Below are positions 17,029-24,596 of a DNA stretch of 39,734 bases, piece by piece (position 1 is the first letter of the stretch; every line of letters starts with the position of its first letter). The position numbers and the translations under genes were made by a program. Under the pieces are notes generated by a model that was not told where the DNA came from, did no database searches, and was given only the letters and a program-made list of their open reading frames with translations. Source of the DNA: Fidelibacterota bacterium (lineage in GTDB: Bacteria > Fidelibacterota > Marinisomatia > SCGC-AAA003-L08 > D37C17); contig JASMKZ010000009.1 in NCBI GenBank assembly GCA_030748955.1, forward strand, positions 1-39,734, given 5' to 3'.

Positions 17029-17193
17029 TTAGTTTTCCCTTAGACCAAACTTCTGTACTACCATCCCCATAATAAAAAATATCACGCCAATTCCTAAAAG
17101 CTTATAATCCATTAAATAGGGGAATTTATTCATAAAACCTGCACCAATTACCATTAGTCCCACCAGTTGAAAGCCCTTGCTTATATAATACAT
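17029..17193 (-). CDS. 54-aa membrane mini-protein of the cytochrome locus
   Basis: A short frame with an ATG at 17191-17193 whose A overlaps the last base of the preceding TGA (TGATG arrangement), a classic translational-coupling junction. The product has two hydrophobic stretches: GFQLVGLMVIGAGFM near residues 7-21 and LLGIGVIFFIMGMVV near 32-46, separated by a short polar loop, with a basic end (QKFGLREN). I do not recognise a family. Overlap with the upstream gene and 8-base spacing to the ferredoxin gene argue that it is real and part of the operon, perhaps a small subunit or assembly factor. Confidence 0.72.
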   Translation of the reverse strand: MYYISKGFQLVGLMVIGAGFMNKFPYLMDYKLLGIGVIFFIMGMVVQKFGLREN

Positions 17194-17693
17194 CAGGCAG
17201 GAGAATTATTAGCTGCAGTACCATCAACAATTGCAATTTCGCCAATAATCTCAACATTTTCTTTAAATCCACGATGCTGAATAACAATTACATACAGAAA
17301 ATGAATAAATGCCAAATCAAAAAGCAAACCATGCATCCACCCAGAAATGCTCCCCGTTTGAACAGCACCACCTAAAATAAAAACCGTCCCTATAAATAGC
17401 ATATTCATGGTTAAATGGGGAAAGAGAATCATTTTGGTCTTTTTAACTTTCTCATACAGGCTAGGTTCACCACCCCCCATTTTAATACTCTTTTTAATAG
17501 CTGTCCCTGAACCGATAAAATAAAACATGACCAAGGTTTCCGTAAACATATAGAAGATAGCTGTAAATAATGCAAATTGAGGATGATTTGCCTGCATTAA
17601 ATGAAACTGAAAGTAGCCTTGCAATCCCGTGAGAGCCAATAAAACAATACTGATGGCTGTACATAAATAGCTGACTATCATTAAACCCCACAT
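17193..17693 (-). CDS. Four-helix membrane protein of the cytochrome locus
   Basis: A 166-residue integral membrane protein with four predicted helices near residues 4-26, 40-64, 88-112 and 118-138. Histidines occur at helix ends (FHLMQANHPQF, FPHLTMN, WMHGLLFDLAFIHFLYV), so heme or quinone contact is conceivable, but no known heme-binding signature is visible. An AGGAAAA ribosome site precedes the ATG. It is 45 bases downstream of the octaheme cytochrome and overlaps the 54-aa gene by one base. I do not recognise the family; a subunit or anchor of the respiratory complex is inferred from position. Confidence 0.8.
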   Translation of the reverse strand: MWGLMIVSYLCTAISIVLLALTGLQGYFQFHLMQANHPQFALFTAIFYMFTETLVMFYFIGSGTAIKKSIKMGGGEPSLYEKVKKTKMILFPHLTMNMLFIGTVFILGGAVQTGSISGWMHGLLFDLAFIHFLYVIVIQHRGFKENVEIIGEIAIVDGTAANNSPA

Positions 17694-17738
17694 GACTATT
17701 TTCCTACTTGTTCAAAAAGCAATTTTGTTTAATAATCT

Positions 17739-20699
17739 TTACCAATCTTCGTCTTCATCCTCTTCTTCAGACTCAAATTCATATCCATTCTTTTTAAAAT
17801 ATGCCTGAATCTCTTTTGTAATATCTGTTTCTCCTTTAATTGAGTAAATATAATCTCGAAGGCCTTCCAACATCGCTTCTTGGTCACCTCCAATTTGTAC
17901 AACATATTTTCCCCAGTCACTTTCAGCGCCAGGAAGGTTAAGAATTTCTTTGTCAGGAAGATATGGTGCCGGCATTTTTGTTCCGGGCATGATGCCTTGA
18001 GGATCCCGCATCCATTCAATAACCCAATCGGGATGAAGTCTTTCTTTTGTAAGCGCAAGGTTTGGTGCCCAGGTTTGCGCCGCCTGTTTAGGGAACTCTG
18101 TACCATAAAAATGGCAGTTATTACAGGCACCTAATTCATGTAATTTTTTACCAGCTTTAAATTTTGTAGTTGATTTATCCACATGAAAATCAGATTCAAA
18201 AGCCAGCGAATTATTATCTCTATGCTGGAAAGCTTTAATAATAGCATTCCACTCTTCATCTGTCATGTTAAAAGAGGGCATACGTACTTGCAGATTTGGT
18301 CGTATAATCATTGGATCTTTAAAAAAATCAAACAGCCAATCTGGGTGGACCTTTGCTCCCTGTGTATTCAGGTTTGGCGGTGCATATTCCGGAGCCGAGT
18401 AATATTCTGCTATTTGCCCTCCAAACCCATCGATAATATGGCAACCTTGACAGTTATATTCCTTTATAAGCTTTCTTCCTTCATAAACAGTTTCATCATT
18501 TACATAGTTAGACGCTATTAGATTTTCTCCAACCTCATCTTCAGTAAAACCAAGAATTGTAGTTACTAATGCCTCTATTTCAATTGGGCTAAATTCAAAA
18601 TTAGGCATTCGTAATTTATCTTCAGGAGAAGATGACTTCCCTTTATCAAATCTTCTGGGATTTTCTAATTTTTGAGTGAACCATGCATAATTTGTATGTT
18701 CTATATCATGAACATATCCAAAATCTAATTTATTTAATGGTTTTGATCCCTCAAAAGTTAATTCTGTACCGATAGGCTTGGCATCTTCATAACCGGGGAT
18801 ATTATGACAGCCAAAACATCCATAATAACGGATACTCTTATCTGCAACATAATCAATTTTATTATCAAAGGCCATATCCGCTAAACGAGAATTGGCTTCT
18901 TTTTCCGGGTACATTTTTCGAAGCCAGCCCAAAGCAATTTCATCGAGAGCTTCTTCACTCATTTGAATCGGTTCAAATGTATCAAATTCAGTATTTGTAG
19001 AATTCATAAGATAGGCTGTGAGATTTTCTGCTTCCTCATCACTCAATCTCAAATTAGGCATTCTGGTATCATGCCAATATTCGCTGGGGTCTCTCAGCCA
19101 ATTATATAGCCACTGAGCTGAGGTTTTACTTCCAAGGTTTATAAGGTTAGGGCCATGCTCCTTCAATAAATCAGCTAATTGAATATCTTCAGTCATATTA
19201 TTGGGATTATTTTCAATAACATGACATCCACGGCAACCAACCACATCAAATAATTCCTGACCTTTTTCAGCATTGCCCATAAAGTCTTGATCATTTTCTC
19301 TAGACATTTTTTCACCATCCTGAAATAGATACTCTGTCATCGCATAAATTTCAGTGTCATTTCTAAGTTTGGAATCTATATCCGAATTATTAGATTGATT
19401 AAAGAAAGATGGCATCCTGGTATCATGCCGAAAACCTTTAGGGTCTTTAATCCATTTTGCAACCCAATCTTTATTTACCTTTTCATTGATTCGTGCTAAA
19501 TCCGGTCCAGACTTCCTTCTAGATTCTAGACTTTTTATTGTATGACATCCATTACAACCATTTTTTTCAATTAACGTAAGTCCCATTGTTAATTTGTCAG
19601 CATGAGCTATATTTGCTTCATCCTGATGACATTTAAAGCAACTTGCTTCAGAATATTTTGTTGGGAGCATTGGTTTTAACCAGTGATGCATTTCGTGCCA
19701 ATCATACTTTTCTTCCCATTCTGCTCTCTGCTCAGGACTGTTTGGAGTATGTGTTGCCGAAGTAAAATCAGTTCCCCTGCCCCTGCCTGCATGACAAGTA
19801 GTACAACCAAAATTCTCATAGGCATGAGGAGAACTGGATGTAAGATACAGATCTAAATTAGGATGGGATGTAAAGGGCTGTTCTGCGTCTTTATAATCTG
19901 GATTATCAATTCCCAAATGGCAACTTTTACAACGATCTACTTCAGGAACTGAAGCAAAATTAACATTATATTTAATATCTGGAAGGACAACCTGCTCAAC
20001 CTTAAAATAAGGAGCCATAAAATCTAATATAGGAAGATCACGAACAATATCTCCAATTTTATTTGCAATGGACATTTTTTGGCGATCAATTAGTTTTAAT
20101 TTTCTATCTACTAGATTAACTGCTTTTAATACTGAATTCAACTCATCTTGTGCAATTTTAGCATCGAGTTTAATTTCTTTTATTTGCGTTTCATTAGCCA
20201 ACATAGCGGCTTCTTTTTCTTCTTTAATGATCTTTAGTTTAAACACTGCATCTACTACTGATTGGTATTTATCTTCAATTTTAGTAGGGTCATCTCCTTC
20301 ATGAAGATGAAGCATTGCAGTTTCATAATTGAATTTTTCTACATCTAAAATAGATTTTTTATTGAGAAAATTCATATTTGCTTTATAGAATTTAGCTTTA
20401 GAATCTTCAAGAGATTTCTCTGCTTCTTCTAGCTGGTATTTTTTAGTCTCAAAAGATGTTTGAGCTATAGATAAATTTTCTTCAAAGCTGACTCTTTCTT
20501 CCTTTACCGCATCTAATTCTGCGATTAATTTTTTTTCTTCATTCTCAATTTCCATCTGCCTAAATTTTCTTTGGTACACTTTAAAATCATCATCATTATC
20601 ATCTATAAACATCCAAATCATGGATAAAAGAAAAATGATGCTTGAAATGGCAAACCATTTATTCAGCAGATTTATATTCCAATATCTTTCGTCGTTCAA
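17739..20699 (-). CDS. Membrane-anchored octaheme cytochrome c with coiled-coil stalk
   Basis: A 986-residue protein. A transmembrane helix (residues 15-32) is followed by about 165 residues of charged heptad-like sequence (40-205), interrupted near 133-145 by LHEGDDPTKIEDK, suggesting a helical hairpin stalk. Eight CxxCH heme sites follow, at C257, C299, C354, C382, C489, C628, C750 and C859. The first three are clustered like a multiheme bundle. The last five each head a mono-heme class I-like module ending in a Met-Pro ligand motif (RMPSF near 427, RMPNL 546, RMPNF 697, RMPSF 806, KMPAP 908). The tail ESEEEDEDEDW is strongly acidic. The start is TTG at 20697-20699. It follows the subunit IV-like gene by 19 bases and probably replaces cytochrome c1/f as electron acceptor from the Rieske protein. 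Confidence 0.9.
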   Translation of the reverse strand: MNDERYWNINLLNKWFAISSIIFLLSMIWMFIDDNDDDFKVYQRKFRQMEIENEEKKLIAELDAVKEERVSFEENLSIAQTSFETKKYQLEEAEKSLEDSKAKFYKANMNFLNKKSILDVEKFNYETAMLHLHEGDDPTKIEDKYQSVVDAVFKLKIIKEEKEAAMLANETQIKEIKLDAKIAQDELNSVLKAVNLVDRKLKLIDRQKMSIANKIGDIVRDLPILDFMAPYFKVEQVVLPDIKYNVNFASVPEVDRCKSCHLGIDNPDYKDAEQPFTSHPNLDLYLTSSSPHAYENFGCTTCHAGRGRGTDFTSATHTPNSPEQRAEWEEKYDWHEMHHWLKPMLPTKYSEASCFKCHQDEANIAHADKLTMGLTLIEKNGCNGCHTIKSLESRRKSGPDLARINEKVNKDWVAKWIKDPKGFRHDTRMPSFFNQSNNSDIDSKLRNDTEIYAMTEYLFQDGEKMSRENDQDFMGNAEKGQELFDVVGCRGCHVIENNPNNMTEDIQLADLLKEHGPNLINLGSKTSAQWLYNWLRDPSEYWHDTRMPNLRLSDEEAENLTAYLMNSTNTEFDTFEPIQMSEEALDEIALGWLRKMYPEKEANSRLADMAFDNKIDYVADKSIRYYGCFGCHNIPGYEDAKPIGTELTFEGSKPLNKLDFGYVHDIEHTNYAWFTQKLENPRRFDKGKSSSPEDKLRMPNFEFSPIEIEALVTTILGFTEDEVGENLIASNYVNDETVYEGRKLIKEYNCQGCHIIDGFGGQIAEYYSAPEYAPPNLNTQGAKVHPDWLFDFFKDPMIIRPNLQVRMPSFNMTDEEWNAIIKAFQHRDNNSLAFESDFHVDKSTTKFKAGKKLHELGACNNCHFYGTEFPKQAAQTWAPNLALTKERLHPDWVIEWMRDPQGIMPGTKMPAPYLPDKEILNLPGAESDWGKYVVQIGGDQEAMLEGLRDYIYSIKGETDITKEIQAYFKKNGYEFESEEEDEDEDW

Positions 20700-20718
20700 A
20701 ATTATGTCTCTTTTTTAT

Positions 20719-21834
20719 TTAAATGTTGAAGAACCACTCCGGGATAGCAATTATATATTTCAAATTAAATAGCCACCGGAGATACATTTTGATTGGCAGT
20801 GCAAACATTGTCAAACCAAATAACATTAAGGTTGAATAGCGAACTGGACCATAATGTTCAAACAAATTTTTTAATTTGGTTTTAGCAAGCAATAAAGGCA
20901 TTATAAATAGATACCCAATAACCGCTGCAAAGCCAACTGCTTCTCGGGCAAAAATACTTGATGGTAATCCTTTATTAAGAAGTTTGACCCATACATATTC
21001 AGAAAGGTTGATGTTTGTAAGTGGTTCAACTTTATGGGGATCCCACCACTCAAAAGGTCCAAAAAAATTCCAGTTCGGACCACGAAAAAAAGTGCCAATT
21101 ACAATCAAAAATACCCAAAGAACCACCCAACCATACATAAAAATAAAATACCCAACGCGCCTTTCTTTAAAAGAATAATATCCATCACCTTTTTTATTAA
21201 TATCCATGTAGGGAATAGCCATCATTCCAACAATAATAAATATTGGGAAGATAATTCCTGCAATCCAGGGATCAAAATAAACCAACATTTCCTGGAGCCC
21301 TAAAAAATACCATGGCGCTTTTGAAGGATTTGGTGTTGCAGCTGGATTTGCAGGTTCTTCTAAAGGTGCCCCAATTAATATAGACCAGACAATTAAAAAA
21401 ACCATGAATAAAATTAAGGCAATAAGCTCTATATATACTAAATCAGGCCACACCAATACCTTGTCATCAGGATCGTTCCACTCTTCCGGTTTTTCTCCCC
21501 GATCTAATCTTGCATCATTATTATATGCTTTTTTCATTCCCAGCCAAATAACAAAAATCATAGAATATATCATTAAAATGATGGGGATGTTATCTGGCTT
21601 GGTCATGGTTAGATTAAAATAGGGATCGAAATACCCAATGACAAAAAAGAAAGTGACGGATATAAAAATCCAAAACGCACCTTTATTCGTCCAGAGTTTA
21701 TATATTCCCCATTGTTTATTTTTCTTTTCAAACCAATCGGTTGGAGGAAAAATAAATGGGAACGCTACTGTGAGCAAAGTAAAAGAAATTGTGGGTGCTG
21801 ACAGAAAATCAATCAGGTTTTTAATGTAATTCAT
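20719..21834 (-). CDS. Cytochrome b C-terminal (subunit IV-like) protein, extended
   Basis: A 371-residue polytopic protein corresponding to the C-terminal half of cytochrome b. The quinol-oxidation (Qo) loop segment is SKAPWYFLGLQEML, so the PEWY position reads APWY (residues 173-176). About eight hydrophobic helices are visible, more than the three of plant subunit IV: some precede the Qo loop (near 15-30, 53-70, 84-100, 133-154) and others follow it (187-210, 232-250, 302-320, 338-355). The protein is therefore larger than PetD and could carry extra anchor helices. It lies 14 bases after the cytochrome b6-like gene and is preceded by an ordinary ATG. Confidence 0.88.
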   Translation of the reverse strand: MNYIKNLIDFLSAPTISFTLLTVAFPFIFPPTDWFEKKNKQWGIYKLWTNKGAFWIFISVTFFFVIGYFDPYFNLTMTKPDNIPIILMIYSMIFVIWLGMKKAYNNDARLDRGEKPEEWNDPDDKVLVWPDLVYIELIALILFMVFLIVWSILIGAPLEEPANPAATPNPSKAPWYFLGLQEMLVYFDPWIAGIIFPIFIIVGMMAIPYMDINKKGDGYYSFKERRVGYFIFMYGWVVLWVFLIVIGTFFRGPNWNFFGPFEWWDPHKVEPLTNINLSEYVWVKLLNKGLPSSIFAREAVGFAAVIGYLFIMPLLLAKTKLKNLFEHYGPVRYSTLMLFGLTMFALPIKMYLRWLFNLKYIIAIPEWFFNI

Positions 21835-21848
21835 AAATATCCCTTATT

Positions 21849-22643
21849 CTACAATGGGCCGGAAATACCACCGTCTTTCCGAATTCGCCAAAAATGAACC
21901 GCCATAAAAATCATGGCGACAAATGGAACTGCTATACAGTGCAACACATAAAACCGTAATAGGGTTGCCTCTCCCACAAATCTTCCACCCAATAAGGCGA
22001 ATCGCACATCCGACCCCATATGTACCAAATTAATATCGCCAATAGCCAAGAGAGACGCTCCTGGACCTTCATGCCCGATAAAAGGGTGAGCCCGTGCCAT
22101 ATTGGTTCCAACTGTTACCGCCCAGATTGCTAGTTGATCCCAAGGCAAAAGATAACCTGTAAAACTGAGAAATAAAGTGATTGTCATAAGCAACACACCA
22201 ACACCCCAGTTAAATTCGCGAGGTGGTTTATATGATCCGGTCATAAATACACGGAGCATATGTAACCAAACGGTAAGCACCATGGCATGGGCTCCCCATC
22301 TATGGAGCTCTCGCATAATACCCAATGGGACTTGTTCCGTTAAATCTATGATGTCAGTGTAGGCATATTCTACAGTAGGGCGGTAATAGAACATGAGCAG
22401 AATTCCCGTTATAGTTAGTACCACAAATAGGAAAAAAGACAAGCCGCCCATACACCAGGTGTATCCTATTTTTACAGCATGTTTGGGAACGCGAGCAGGA
22501 TGTAAATGGAGAAATACATTCCCTAGTACTGCATACATCCTCTGTCTCCGGCTCCGGGGCACCCCTGAACGTATAATTGATTTCCAAACCTGGGATTCAC
22601 CAAGTCGACTTAATAATGATTCTTTTTTTTCTTTTTCAGCCAT
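21849..22643 (-). CDS. Cytochrome b6-like N-terminal cytochrome b
   Basis: A 264-residue four-helix cytochrome b. Heme ligands are H114 and H128 in helix B (HRWGAHAMVLTVWLH) and H235 and H250 in helix D (HCIAVPFVAMIFMAVH). The 15-residue step in helix D is the b6 spacing, not the mitochondrial one. C64 in GYTWCMGGLSF aligns by eye with the cysteine that holds the covalent extra heme (heme cn/ci) in cytochrome b6 and in Bacillus-type QcrB. The N-terminal 50 residues are basic and cytoplasmic. The gene lies 15 bases after the Rieske gene. The split b6 plus subunit IV organisation is thus b6f-like although this is not a photosynthetic context. Confidence 0.94.
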   Translation of the reverse strand: MAEKEKKESLLSRLGESQVWKSIIRSGVPRSRRQRMYAVLGNVFLHLHPARVPKHAVKIGYTWCMGGLSFFLFVVLTITGILLMFYYRPTVEYAYTDIIDLTEQVPLGIMRELHRWGAHAMVLTVWLHMLRVFMTGSYKPPREFNWGVGVLLMTITLFLSFTGYLLPWDQLAIWAVTVGTNMARAHPFIGHEGPGASLLAIGDINLVHMGSDVRFALLGGRFVGEATLLRFYVLHCIAVPFVAMIFMAVHFWRIRKDGGISGPL

Positions 22644-22658
22644 TTGATTATTTATAAA

Positions 22659-23195
22659 TTATATTTTTAAAAATGATTCTTCTATTTCCCACTCACCTTT
22701 TTCCCATTTAAACCGCTTGGTTTTATCCACAATTATTTGTCCATCAGATGCGAGAGAAACACTATGACGCTCTAGAGGTCTTGGTGCCGGACCTTCAAAA
22801 TGTACACCTGTTTTTCTAAAACCACTTCCGTGACAGGGACATTTATATTTCTGCTCAACTTCTAACCAATTTGGTGTACATCCTAAATGTGTGCACACTG
22901 TTGAAAGAGCATAAATTCCTTCATCATTTCGTACAACCCATACGGCATACTTTTTCTTAAACCGGGTATCTACCTTGCCAATAGCAAAGTCATCTGGGTA
23001 GCCAATTTTGAAAGACTGAGGAGGTTCAAATAAAACATTGGGAAACATAAATCGAATCATCGAGGTGAAAAAACCGCCTGTTGCTCCTGCAAATGCCAGC
23101 CATCCTAATGAGAGCCAACCGATAAATCCTTTTCTGTTAAGACCTTTCCCTGAATCTGAATTAATTGAGGCTTTTGGTATTACTTTTTCTGACAT
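22659..23195 (-). CDS. Rieske [2Fe-2S] protein
   Basis: A 178-residue Rieske subunit. The N-terminal region carries LNRKGFIGWLSLGWLAFAG, a single membrane helix that also acts as an export signal. Cluster ligands are C101 and H103 (CTHLGC) and C119 and H122 (CPCHGSGF), with C106 and C121 placed for the stabilising disulfide. The GPAPRPLERHSV segment of the proline loop follows. It accepts an electron from quinol at the Qo site of the adjacent cytochrome b and delivers it to the cytochrome c partner. The ATG is directly adjacent to the HEAT-protein stop at 23196. Confidence 0.96.
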   Translation of the reverse strand: MSEKVIPKASINSDSGKGLNRKGFIGWLSLGWLAFAGATGGFFTSMIRFMFPNVLFEPPQSFKIGYPDDFAIGKVDTRFKKKYAVWVVRNDEGIYALSTVCTHLGCTPNWLEVEQKYKCPCHGSGFRKTGVHFEGPAPRPLERHSVSLASDGQIIVDKTKRFKWEKGEWEIEESFLKI

Positions 23196-24071
23196 TTATA
23201 TTTTCCTGTTATAGGTTTTATCTAAAGTTTTTATAGCAATGTCCCTTATTTTCATATTATTATCAAATGTGGCTAATTTTAAAAGATTAGTTACAAAATT
23301 TTCGGACGGATATTGAGAAGAAACTTGAATCGCAACCAGTATCGCCTGCACTTTTTCTTCTTCATCTACCTCGCTGAAATTATTTAAATACGATCTATCC
23401 AATAGATTATTAATAATTTGGTTGCCGGATATGTCACCCAATTTTGCTAAGGCAATGGCTGCATCCCAGCGAATATTGGGTTCTTCATCTTCCAATAGAT
23501 TTTGTAATTCAGAAATTACTGATGTATCCCCAAGCGATCCTAAGGTAATGGCAGCTGCAAGTTTCTCCTCGTTAGAGCTTGATCCTTGCAAGAATTTTTT
23601 AACCTGATTCACACTGGGATCATATCTTAAAATACCCAAAGCCTTTATTGCCGCAAGACGACTGCCTTCATCTTCATCCTTCAATCCCTCAATAAGTGTA
23701 GGACCAAATTCCTGCTCACCAGTTCTGCCCATTGCTAATGCCAAATATATTCTAACCATAGGATCATCATGAATAGACTTTTTATAGACTGTAATCATCT
23801 TATTTTTAAATCCAGAATCAAGAGGTACTAACTCTGGATTTGATAGTAATTTTGATAATTCATAGGCAGATTGCCAACGCTTAGTAGCAGAACCGATTTG
23901 CACATTTGTAAGATATTCATGAGGAGAATTTGTTTCATAGGTTAATACCTTGAACATGAAAAAAAACATCACACCAAAAATTGTAATCATTAAAGGGATA
24001 AGAAAAAAAGCATAGTATAAAGTATATACCTTAGAATTTTTCTTCTGCAATTGTTGAGTAGATTCAGCCAT
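23196..24071 (-). CDS. Membrane-anchored HEAT-repeat protein of the bc locus
   Basis: A 291-residue protein with one N-terminal transmembrane helix (residues 17-43, YYAFFLIPLMITIFGVMFFF) and a soluble alpha-solenoid. At least four HEAT-like units of about 30 residues are visible from about residue 100, with signatures RIYLALAMGRTG, RLAAIKALGIL, KLAAAITLGSLGD and RWDAAIALAKLGD. No enzyme motif is present. It lies at the head of the Rieske/cytochrome b genes with no gap before the Rieske gene, so a scaffold or assembly role in the complex is inferred. The ribosome site is weak (GAAAG). Confidence 0.85.
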   Translation of the reverse strand: MAESTQQLQKKNSKVYTLYYAFFLIPLMITIFGVMFFFMFKVLTYETNSPHEYLTNVQIGSATKRWQSAYELSKLLSNPELVPLDSGFKNKMITVYKKSIHDDPMVRIYLALAMGRTGEQEFGPTLIEGLKDEDEGSRLAAIKALGILRYDPSVNQVKKFLQGSSSNEEKLAAAITLGSLGDTSVISELQNLLEDEEPNIRWDAAIALAKLGDISGNQIINNLLDRSYLNNFSEVDEEEKVQAILVAIQVSSQYPSENFVTNLLKLATFDNNMKIRDIAIKTLDKTYNRKI

Positions 24072-24172
24072 TTATTATTGATAGAAGTAAACTTTCAAAA
24101 GAAAATCAGTCCGTAATTTACAGGTATTATAAATTATGAAAAAAAGAGTATTTACAGGATTTTGTATTGAAT
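24072..24172 (-). promoter_or_regulatory. Likely promoter/leader region for the HEAT-Rieske-cytochrome genes
   Basis: This is the only gap over 100 bases within the minus-strand respiratory locus. On the minus strand a TATAAT lies at 24126-24131, after a T-rich run, but no matching -35 consensus is found 17 bases upstream. A promoter is plausible, not shown. Confidence 0.25.
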
Positions 24173-24331
24173 CTAATCAGATTGACTATTGTTAATTTTA
24201 TCTTTTTTTAGTAGGTGGGTGACAATCCCGTTTATTTTTTTAACTTCCTTTTTTAGTGTTACTATTTCACTTAGTGAAAACAAAACAAAAATACTACAAC
24301 AAATACCTATAAGTATATACAGGGATTCCAA
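24173..24331 (-). CDS. 52-aa single-helix membrane mini-protein
   Basis: An open frame from TTG at 24329-24331 to TAG at 24173. The N-terminal 21 residues are hydrophobic (SLYILIGICCSIFVLFSL), followed by a short basic amphipathic helix (EIVTLKKEVKKINGIVTHL) and a polar tail. The topology resembles CcmD-like or small respiratory subunits, but I cannot assign a family. It starts one base after the stop of the 48-aa frame, and AAGGAAAA lies within that frame's end. Tight packing is the main evidence that it is a gene. Confidence 0.6.
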   Translation of the reverse strand: MESLYILIGICCSIFVLFSLSEIVTLKKEVKKINGIVTHLLKKDKINNSQSD

Positions 24332-24332
24332 T

Positions 24333-24479
24333 TTACTTATTTTCCTTTTTTCCTAATTTTCGAAATTCAAGTGTGAGTAATATAGGAAAAATAAGTAAAA
24401 TCCCTAAACTTATGAACATCCCTAGAACAACCAATTCCAGATTTGTCATTAACCATTCCAAAGTTAACCAATCAAACAT
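24333..24479 (-). CDS. 48-aa single-helix membrane mini-protein
   Basis: An ATG at 24477-24479 opens a frame ending with TAA at 24333. The product begins MFDWLTLEWLM, continues with a strongly hydrophobic helix (LVVLGMFISLGILLIFPILL) and ends with a basic cytoplasmic-type tail (EFRKLGKKENK). Two Trp near the N-terminus suit a membrane interface. It begins 12 bases after the 33-aa frame and ends one base before the 52-aa frame. No family is recognised; a small subunit of a respiratory complex is inferred. Confidence 0.65.
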   Translation of the reverse strand: MFDWLTLEWLMTNLELVVLGMFISLGILLIFPILLTLEFRKLGKKENK

Positions 24480-24491
24480 CACAATTGCCTG

Positions 24492-24593
24492 TTAAAAAAC
24501 TTTTAACACCAACCATAGATATAACACCATTAGTCCGGTGCAAATAATCATGGATATCCATTTTATGAATGATGATTCTACTTTTATTGACAT
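24492..24593 (-). CDS. 33-aa single-helix membrane mini-protein
   Basis: An ATG at 24591-24593, three bases after the lipoprotein stop, opens a frame ending with TAA at 24492. The product has a short polar N-terminus (SIKVESSFIKW) and one hydrophobic helix (ISMIICTGLMVLYLWLVLKV) reaching the C-terminus. It is small enough that chance cannot be dismissed, but the chain of closely packed frames 24968-24173, each encoding a membrane-associated product, supports expression. Confidence 0.5.
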   Translation of the reverse strand: MSIKVESSFIKWISMIICTGLMVLYLWLVLKVF

Positions 24594-24596
24594 CAA

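Noticed and set aside
17729-18130. Second minus-strand frame of 133 codons inside the octaheme gene.
   Set aside because: It overlaps the heme-containing frame in another phase; the octaheme frame has CxxCH and Met-Pro motifs through this stretch.
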